Below, piece after piece: positions 5,825-10,647 of a stretch of DNA of 10,647 nt. Source of the DNA: an uncultured Oscillibacter sp. GTDB taxonomy: Bacteria; Bacillota; Clostridia; Oscillospirales; Oscillospiraceae. Made by a program: the position numbers and the translations under genes. A model generated the notes under the pieces. The model searched no databases. It was not told the DNA's origin and saw nothing but the letters and a program-made list of their open reading frames with translations. Positions within the stretch are counted from its first letter, which is position 1, and every line of letters starts with the position of its first letter. The stretch covers positions 1 to 10,647 of the forward strand of contig CAJUQQ010000060.1 of the NCBI GenBank assembly GCA_910588175.1, written 5' to 3'.

Positions 5825-6964
5825 TCACGCCAGCGTCTTGAGGAACCGCTCCACCCGGTCCAACCCCTCCTTCAAATCCCCATCGGAGTAGCAGTAGCTC
5901 AGGCGCATGTAGCCCTCGGTGCCGAAGTACACGCCGGGAATCAGGCCCACCAGGCCCTCTTTCAGCATCTTCTCACAGAAGCTCAGAGAGTCCATGCCGT
6001 ACTTCTTGATGTTGATGAACATATAGAACGCGCCCTCCGGCTCCTGAACCTCCAGGCCCATGTCCCTCAGGCGGCCGTAGACGTAATCCCGGCGCTTGCG
6101 GTACAACTCCCGGATGGGGGTGGTGTCGCTTTCCAGCGCCGCCGCGCAGGCGGGCTGGACAAAGGCGGGGGCGGACACCACGGCGTACTGGTGGAAAATC
6201 TGCATCCGGTCCCGGATGGGCGCGTCCGCCAGACAGTAGCCCAGCCGCCAGCCGGTCATGGCGTAGGGCTTGGAGAAGCTCTGAATGACGATGATCCGGT
6301 CCCGCATATCCTGGAACTCCGCGAAGCTGTGATAGCTGCTGGTATAGACCAGCTCCCGGTACACGTCGTCGCAGAGGACAAAGATGGGCTTGTCCCTCAG
6401 CACGCCGTGGATGGCGTCCAGGGTCTCCTTGGTGTAGATGCAGCCGGTGGGGTTGTTGGGCGAGGTAAGCACAATCGCCTTGGTTCTGGGGGTGATCGCG
6501 GCCTCCAGGGCGGCGGGATCAATCTGGAACCGGTTGTCCTCGGTAGGCAGGGCCACAGGCACGCCCCGGCAGAGCTGGGTAATGGATTCATAGAGGCTGA
6601 AGGCCGGGGTGGGAATGATGACCTCGTCGCCGGGGTTCAGCACCGTGGAGAGGGCGATAAACAGACTCTCCGTGGCCCCGATGGTGAGGATGATCTCGTC
6701 CGGGGAATAGCGGAGGCCGTGGGCCCGCTCCTCAAACTTGGAAATGGCCTCCAGCATGTAGGGATATCCGTTGCCGGGGGGATAATGGGTGTCGTTCTGG
6801 TCCAGGGCGGCTTTCGCGGCCTCCTTCACCACGCCGGGAGTGTTCTGGTCCGGTTCGCCGATGGTCAGGGCGCAGGCCCCGGGGGTATCCCGCACCAGGA
6901 AGGTAAAGCGGCGGATGCCGGAGAGCTCCAGGCCCAGTACGGCGCTGTTCAACGTCAGGTCCAA
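5825..6964 (-). CDS. Class I/II PLP-dependent aminotransferase, PatA/aspartate aminotransferase-like
   Basis: A fold-type I aminotransferase of the PatA/AspC-like branch. In a 379-residue protein it has the nucleotide-like TIGATES phosphate loop (94-100), SPNNPTG (168-174), CDDVY (198-202) with the PLP-nitrogen aspartate, SFSKPYAMTGWRLGY (229-243) with the PLP Schiff-base lysine K232, and YMRLSY (352-357) with the substrate-carboxylate arginine. The frame also offers GTG at 6971-6973, but the AGAGGAG box would lie only 1 nt from it. TTG at 6962-6964 has that box 10 nt upstream and gives an N-terminus (MDLTLNSAVLGLELSGIRRF) matching in register the remembered N-terminus of Bacillus PatA, so I chose TTG. 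It begins 16 nt after the alcohol dehydrogenase stop. The amino donor and acceptor cannot be read from sequence; aromatic, branched-chain, aspartate or methylthio-oxobutyrate substrates are all possible. Confidence 0.9.
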   Translation of the reverse strand: MDLTLNSAVLGLELSGIRRFTFLVRDTPGACALTIGEPDQNTPGVVKEAAKAALDQNDTHYPPGNGYPYMLEAISKFEERAHGLRYSPDEIILTIGATESLFIALSTVLNPGDEVIIPTPAFSLYESITQLCRGVPVALPTEDNRFQIDPAALEAAITPRTKAIVLTSPNNPTGCIYTKETLDAIHGVLRDKPIFVLCDDVYRELVYTSSYHSFAEFQDMRDRIIVIQSFSKPYAMTGWRLGYCLADAPIRDRMQIFHQYAVVSAPAFVQPACAAALESDTTPIRELYRKRRDYVYGRLRDMGLEVQEPEGAFYMFINIKKYGMDSLSFCEKMLKEGLVGLIPGVYFGTEGYMRLSYCYSDGDLKEGLDRVERFLKTLA

Positions 6965-6980
6965 AGTGTTCACGCTCCTC

Positions 6981-8144
6981 TTACAAACTCATTCGGTAGA
7001 TATTCACGATATCCTCCTCGCTGAGGGGAACGAAGGTCTTGTCAAAGCCGCTGGTCCGGGCCTTTCGGGCCATCTCCCGGAAGTGCTCCGGCCCGATGCC
7101 CAGCTCCGACAGGGCTGCGGGGAGCCCCAGGGAGCTGAAAAAGTCCCGGGTCCTTTGGATCGCGGCCTCCGCCAGCTCCCCGGCGGGCCGGGAGGCGTCC
7201 AGGCCCCAGACCGCCGCGCCGTACCGGGCAAACCGGTCCCGGGTCTTTTCGCTGAGGACATAGCGCATCCAGTTGGGAGTCAAAATCGCCAGGCCCACGC
7301 CGTGGGTGATGTCGTAAAAGGCGGAAAGCTCGTGCTCCATCCGGTGGACGCTCCAGGCCACGGGCTTGCCAACCTTAAGAAAGCCGTTGATGGCCCAGGC
7401 GGCGTTCCACATCAGGTTGGCCCGGGCTTCGTAGTCGTTGGGGACTTCGATAGCCTTGGGCCCGTACCGGATACAGGAACGGAGGATAGCCTCCGCCAGG
7501 CTGTCCGCCAGGAAGTTGGTTTCAATGGGACTGAAATAATTCTCGAAGGTGTGGGACATGATGTCCGCCGTGCCCGCCGCCGTCTGAGAGGCGGGCAGCG
7601 TATAGGTATAGGTGGGGTCCAGAATGGACACCGCAGGATAGCAGCAGGGGCCGGAGAAGGACTCCTTCTCGTTGGTCTCCGGGTTGGAGATAACGGCAAT
7701 GTCGTCCATCTCGGAGCCGGTGGCCGCCATGGTCAACACGGTGAAAATGGGCAGAGCCCGCTCCGGCGTCAGCTTTTTGGCGGACAGGTCCCAGGGGTCC
7801 CCGTCATAAAAGAACCCGGCGGCCACGCCCTTGGCGCAGTCGATGGCGCTGCCGCCTCCCAGGGCCAGCACGCCGTCCAGTCCCTTCTCCCGGCAGAGGC
7901 GGATCCCCTCCCGAACCGTGGCGACCCGGGGATTGGGCTCCACGCCGGGAAGCTCGGTCCATGGGATACCCTGTTCCTTCAGCTGGGCGATGGCCGCGTC
8001 AAACACGCCGTTGCGCCTGACGCTGCCGCCGCCGTAGACCACCAGCACATTCCTGGCCCTCGCGGCGATCTCCGCGCCCAGCCGCTTGATCTGTCCCTCC
8101 CCAAAATGAACCACCGTAGGAATGGCGAAGGTAAAGTTTTTCAT
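6981..8144 (-). CDS. Iron-containing alcohol dehydrogenase, butanol dehydrogenase (BdhA/YugJ)-like
   Basis: An NAD(P)H-dependent group III alcohol dehydrogenase, which usually reduces short aldehydes to alcohols in anaerobes. The N-terminus MKNFTFAIPTVVHFGEG is characteristic of the clostridial butanol dehydrogenase branch. Cofactor-binding segments are VLVVYGGGSV (33-42) and LALGGGSAIDCAKG (93-106). TMAATGSEMD (138-147) follows. Likely metal ligands are D194 and H198 (in TADIMSHTFE), H267 (SVHRMEHEL) and H281 (ITHGVGLAI), all present, so it should be active. The 387 residues are normal for the family. ATG at 8142-8144 has a purine-rich GGGGGAAGGG just upstream and lies 16 nt after the deaminase stop, in a tight operon. 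The substrate is not determined; an aldehyde released during salvage of methylthioribose or deoxyribose is one contextual possibility. Confidence 0.93.
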   Translation of the reverse strand: MKNFTFAIPTVVHFGEGQIKRLGAEIAARARNVLVVYGGGSVRRNGVFDAAIAQLKEQGIPWTELPGVEPNPRVATVREGIRLCREKGLDGVLALGGGSAIDCAKGVAAGFFYDGDPWDLSAKKLTPERALPIFTVLTMAATGSEMDDIAVISNPETNEKESFSGPCCYPAVSILDPTYTYTLPASQTAAGTADIMSHTFENYFSPIETNFLADSLAEAILRSCIRYGPKAIEVPNDYEARANLMWNAAWAINGFLKVGKPVAWSVHRMEHELSAFYDITHGVGLAILTPNWMRYVLSEKTRDRFARYGAAVWGLDASRPAGELAEAAIQRTRDFFSSLGLPAALSELGIGPEHFREMARKARTSGFDKTFVPLSEEDIVNIYRMSL

Positions 8145-8160
8145 AGCCCTTCCCCCGCGT

Positions 8161-9459
8161 TCAGCCGTGCAGCCTCTTCGCGGCCGCCTTGGCCTCGTAC
8201 AGAATCTTCTCCGCGTCCAGGGTCAAAAACTCACCGTTCTCGTAGAGGATTCTGCCGTCCACCATGGTCATAACCACGTCGCTCCCCTGGGCAGAGTAGA
8301 CCGTCAGGGCCAGGGGATCAAAATTGGGGACCATGTGGGGCTTCGTCAGGTCCAGGGCGATGATATCCGCCTTTTTGCCCGGCTCCAGCGCGCCGGTGTC
8401 CTCCCGGCCCTGGAGCCGGGCTCCGTTGCGGGTAACCATGGCCAAAAGCTGGGCGGGCTTTAAAATGGTGGGGTCCCGGTGGAAACCGTTGTGCAGGACG
8501 GCGGCCAGGTGCAGCTCCTCCATCAGGTTCAGGTTGTTGTTGCTGGCGGCTCCGTCGGTGCCCAGGGTGACATTCAGCCCCAGGTCCAGCATCCGCTGGA
8601 TGGGAGCGTAGCCGCTGCCCAGCTTCATATTGCTGGTGGGGTTGTGGATGGGGCTGACGCCTTTTTCCAGCATCAGGGCCATGTCCTCCTCCGTGACGAA
8701 GACGCAGTGGGCGGCGGCGGTGGGGCAGTCGAAGGTCCCCAGGTCATAGAACCACTTTGCCGGGGTCTTGCCGTACTTTTCCACGCATTCGTCGTGCTCC
8801 TTTTTGGTCTCGGAGAGGTGAATGTGCATCCGGCCCCCCAAGGCCTTGCAGTCGGCGCTGTAGGGCTCCACAATATGCTGGAAGCAGGTGTACTCCGCGT
8901 GGACAGAGAAATCAATCCGGATCCGGCCCTCCGCCGCGCCGTGATAGTCCTTGAACAACTGGACCGACTCTCTGGCCCGGAAATTTTCTTCGTAGGTCTC
9001 GCTGGGATTAAAGCACTGGACCGGACGGCTGATGTTGGCCTTGATACCGCAGGCCACGGCGTTTTCCACGGCGGTCTGGGGCTCGAAATACATGTCGGAA
9101 TAGCTGGTGGTGCCGGTGGAGAGCATCTCCAGCAGGGCCAGCTGGTTGCCGGTTTTGATATCCTCCGCCGTCAGCTTGTCCTCAATGGGCATGATCTTCT
9201 CAAACAGCCACTCCTGGAGGCTGAGGTCGCTGCCCACGCCCCGGAGCAGCACCATGGGGCTGTGTCCATGACAATTGATAAGGCCGGGGAGCAGCAGGCG
9301 GCCGGTCATGTCCTTCTCCCCGTCGTAGGCGGCCTGGGGCTTTTCCGTCCCGATGTAGTCGATGGTATCGCCGTCCACACCCAAATAGGCGTTCTCCAGG
9401 CAGCGGAAGCCCGCCCCCTCCGAGGCCAGAATGTCGCAGTGTTTCAGCAGCAGCTTCAT
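8161..9459 (-). CDS. mtaD: 5'-methylthioadenosine / S-adenosylhomocysteine (or 5'-deoxyadenosine) deaminase, amidohydrolase family
   Basis: Metal-dependent amidohydrolase that removes the 6-amino group of adenosine analogues with modified 5' positions, giving the inosine analogue plus ammonia. The 432-residue sequence carries PGLINCHGHSPMVLLRGVGSDLSLQEWL, whose start holds metal ligands H64 and H66. Other expected residues are H187 (VHAEY), H214 and catalytic E217 (MHIHLSETK), H251 (AAHCVF) and metal ligand D302 (LGTDGAASNN). This set matches the MtaD/TM0936-type deaminases rather than guanine deaminase or cytosine deaminase. ATG at 9457-9459 has a perfect AGGAGG 7 nt upstream. It begins 19 nt after the purine nucleoside phosphorylase stop, so product and next enzyme are made together. 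MTA, SAH and 5'-deoxyadenosine cannot be told apart by eye; the adjacent phosphorylase favours the last or first of these. Confidence 0.92.
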   Translation of the reverse strand: MKLLLKHCDILASEGAGFRCLENAYLGVDGDTIDYIGTEKPQAAYDGEKDMTGRLLLPGLINCHGHSPMVLLRGVGSDLSLQEWLFEKIMPIEDKLTAEDIKTGNQLALLEMLSTGTTSYSDMYFEPQTAVENAVACGIKANISRPVQCFNPSETYEENFRARESVQLFKDYHGAAEGRIRIDFSVHAEYTCFQHIVEPYSADCKALGGRMHIHLSETKKEHDECVEKYGKTPAKWFYDLGTFDCPTAAAHCVFVTEEDMALMLEKGVSPIHNPTSNMKLGSGYAPIQRMLDLGLNVTLGTDGAASNNNLNLMEELHLAAVLHNGFHRDPTILKPAQLLAMVTRNGARLQGREDTGALEPGKKADIIALDLTKPHMVPNFDPLALTVYSAQGSDVVMTMVDGRILYENGEFLTLDAEKILYEAKAAAKRLHG

Positions 9460-9478
9460 CTCGTCGTTTCCTCCTGTA

Positions 9479-10300
9479 TCAAATCGCGGCGATGAGTTTC
9501 TTCATGTATTCGCTGAACGGCCCGGCGATCCGCTCGGCCGCCTCGTCCACCTCTCCGGCGCTGAGGGGACGGTCCAGCACCCCCGCCGCCATGTTGGTAA
9601 TGACGGACAGGGCCAGCAGGGGCATTCCGCAGTGGGCGGCGGTAAGGGCCTCGGTAACGGTGGACATGCCCACGGCGTCCGCCCCCAGCGCCCGGGCAAC
9701 CCGGATTTCCGCCGGGGTCTCAAATTGGGGACCGGGGAAGAACATGTAGGTTCCCTCGTGGACCCGAAGGGAGGAATCCCGTGCCAGGTCCAGGGCCAGC
9801 CGCCGGAGCGGCCGGGTGTACATCTGGGACACATCGAAAAACCGGGGTCCGAATTCCTCCACGTTGGGCCCCCGGAGGGGACTGTCCCCGTTCAGCTTGA
9901 TGTGGTCCTTGAGGACCATCACGTCCCCGGGGCGGTAGTCCCGGTTCACGGCCCCGGCGGCATTGGTGAGAACCACGGTTTTCACCCCCAGCAGCTTCAG
10001 GACCCGGATGGGGATCACCAGTTCCTCAAAGGTGTAGCCCTCATAAGAGTGGAAGCGGCCGGACATGCAGGCCACCCGCTTCCCCGCCACCGTGCCGAAG
10101 AGCAGCTTCCCGGCATGGGAGGCCACGGTGGAGAGCAGGAAATGGGGGATCTCGGCGTAATCCACCTCCACCGGGTCCTCAACAGCCTGGGCGAAGGGCC
10201 CCAGGCAGGAGCCCAGGACGACGGCGGTCTCCGGAATTCCCCCCCCTTTGTCCCGCAGGAAATCCGCGCTCTTTTGAAAGTATTCACAGGTATACGCCAT
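9479..10300 (-). CDS. Purine nucleoside phosphorylase, trimeric (class I NP / PunA) type, with altered 5' pocket
   Basis: Splits 6-oxopurine nucleosides with phosphate into base and (deoxy)ribose-1-phosphate. Family motifs in the 273-residue protein: phosphate loop LGSCLG (29-34), STVASHAGKL (57-66), GRFHSYEGY (81-89), LTNAAGAVN (111-119), DSPLRGPN (139-146), GPQFETPAE (190-198) and VITN (233-236). E194 and N236, the residues that select 6-oxopurines, are both present. Two departures stand out: the phosphate loop has Cys32 where GSGLG is usual, and the position of the 5'-OH-binding histidine (human His257, LSHEEV-like in bacteria) is Ala248 in LSAGEV. ATG at 10298-10300 is preferred over the TTG at 10327 because GGAGG lies 7 nt upstream. 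It sits 23 nt after the nucleoside kinase and 19 nt before mtaD. Substrates may be 5'-methylthioinosine or 5'-deoxyinosine as well as, or instead of, inosine. Confidence 0.92.
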   Translation of the reverse strand: MAYTCEYFQKSADFLRDKGGGIPETAVVLGSCLGPFAQAVEDPVEVDYAEIPHFLLSTVASHAGKLLFGTVAGKRVACMSGRFHSYEGYTFEELVIPIRVLKLLGVKTVVLTNAAGAVNRDYRPGDVMVLKDHIKLNGDSPLRGPNVEEFGPRFFDVSQMYTRPLRRLALDLARDSSLRVHEGTYMFFPGPQFETPAEIRVARALGADAVGMSTVTEALTAAHCGMPLLALSVITNMAAGVLDRPLSAGEVDEAAERIAGPFSEYMKKLIAAI

Positions 10301-10323
10301 AGGCCAGCCTCCGGAATTGGAAA

Positions 10324-10647
10324 TCAAACGTGGTAGCAGCCGCCGCCAATGAACTCCCGCATCAGGGAGGTCTTGGGGATGTCGTCCGCGGGAATGGGCA
10401 GGAAGTAGTTCAGGAATTTCAGCAGCCGCTTGGCCTCAATATACTCCTCACTGTCCCGGGGCACGCCGAAGAGAAGAGGCTGGACATAGGGCTTCAGCAG
10501 CGCCGTCTCGTAGATCAGGGCGGAGTTGAAGATCATATCCGCGCTGTCCTGGAAGGGGAAGATGTTGTTTTCCTCCCCCCGCCGGACGGAGGGCCACATT
10601 TTGATGGTGGCCTGGGCGCTGTAGCCCCGGGTCCGGGCGTCCCGCTC
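10324..10647 (-). CDS. Nucleoside (uridine) kinase family protein, C-terminal 107 residues (cut by right window edge)
   Basis: The visible part reads RDARTRGYSAQATIKMWPSV, then RRGEENNIFPFQDSADMIFN, then a conserved end with KRLLKFLNYFLPI and SLMREFIGG. This is the C-terminal region of the long (about 550-residue) Firmicutes nucleoside kinases, which combine an N-terminal TGS/threonyl-tRNA-synthetase-like part with a uridine kinase/phosphoribulokinase-type P-loop domain. The P-loop itself lies outside the window. The reading frame is open through the right edge without a stop; an internal ATG at 10597-10599 lies within the conserved region and is not the start. It ends 23 nt before the phosphorylase and is probably the preceding gene of the same nucleoside salvage operon. 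The assignment is from remembered family sequence; substrate is unknown. Confidence 0.85.
   Translation of the reverse strand, partial: ERDARTRGYSAQATIKMWPSVRRGEENNIFPFQDSADMIFNSALIYETALLKPYVQPLLFGVPRDSEEYIEAKRLLKFLNYFLPIPADDIPKTSLMREFIGGGCYHV

Overview
The window looks like chromosomal DNA of a high-GC Clostridia bacterium, most likely an Oscillospiraceae-type gut anaerobe. This is an inference from codon-level GC richness combined with Gram-positive signals: AGGAGG-type ribosome binding sites, a glmS self-cleaving riboswitch, a fused mannitol-type PTS permease and clostridial-type dehydrogenase and PLP-enzyme families. All genes except glmS lie on the minus strand. I see no insertion sequence, phage gene, CRISPR array, tRNA or rRNA. 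This is housekeeping and salvage metabolism rather than a defence or mobile region.

Left part (1-1700). The N-terminal 376 residues of glucose-6-phosphate isomerase run off the left edge, preceded by their own promoter and a 10-bp hairpin at the predicted 5' end of the message. Upstream of that is a 115-residue protein related to class I inorganic pyrophosphatases, starting at TTG.

Centre (1650-3845). A perfect TTGACA-17-TATAAT promoter drives a 260-nt leader holding a glmS ribozyme (cleavage predicted between A1746 and G1747), then glmS itself, then a strong terminator. A minus-strand promoter candidate for the pyrophosphatase-like gene overlaps the glmS promoter, with the two -10 boxes sharing bases. 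glmS converges on mtlA, and the 13-bp terminator stem sits between their stop codons.

Right part (3842-10647, all minus strand). In order of transcription: the C-terminal end of a nucleoside kinase, purine nucleoside phosphorylase, an MTA/SAH (or 5'-deoxyadenosine) deaminase, an iron-dependent alcohol dehydrogenase and a PatA-like aminotransferase. These are separated by only 16-23 nt and look like one operon. After a 108-nt gap comes a three-domain mannitol-type PTS permease (EIICBA).

How they may work together. Pgi, GlmS and a mannitol PTS all meet at fructose-6-phosphate: mannitol-1-phosphate becomes F6P once oxidised, Pgi exchanges it with G6P, and GlmS diverts it to glucosamine-6-P under ribozyme feedback. 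The salvage operon pairs an adenosine-analogue deaminase with a phosphorylase that has lost the histidine which normally contacts the ribose 5'-OH. That suggests removal of SAM by-products (5'-methylthioadenosine, 5'-deoxyadenosine) by deamination followed by phosphorolysis. The dehydrogenase and aminotransferase could act downstream of it. This is the most interesting hypothesis in the window, but the isomerase and aldolase it would need are not here.
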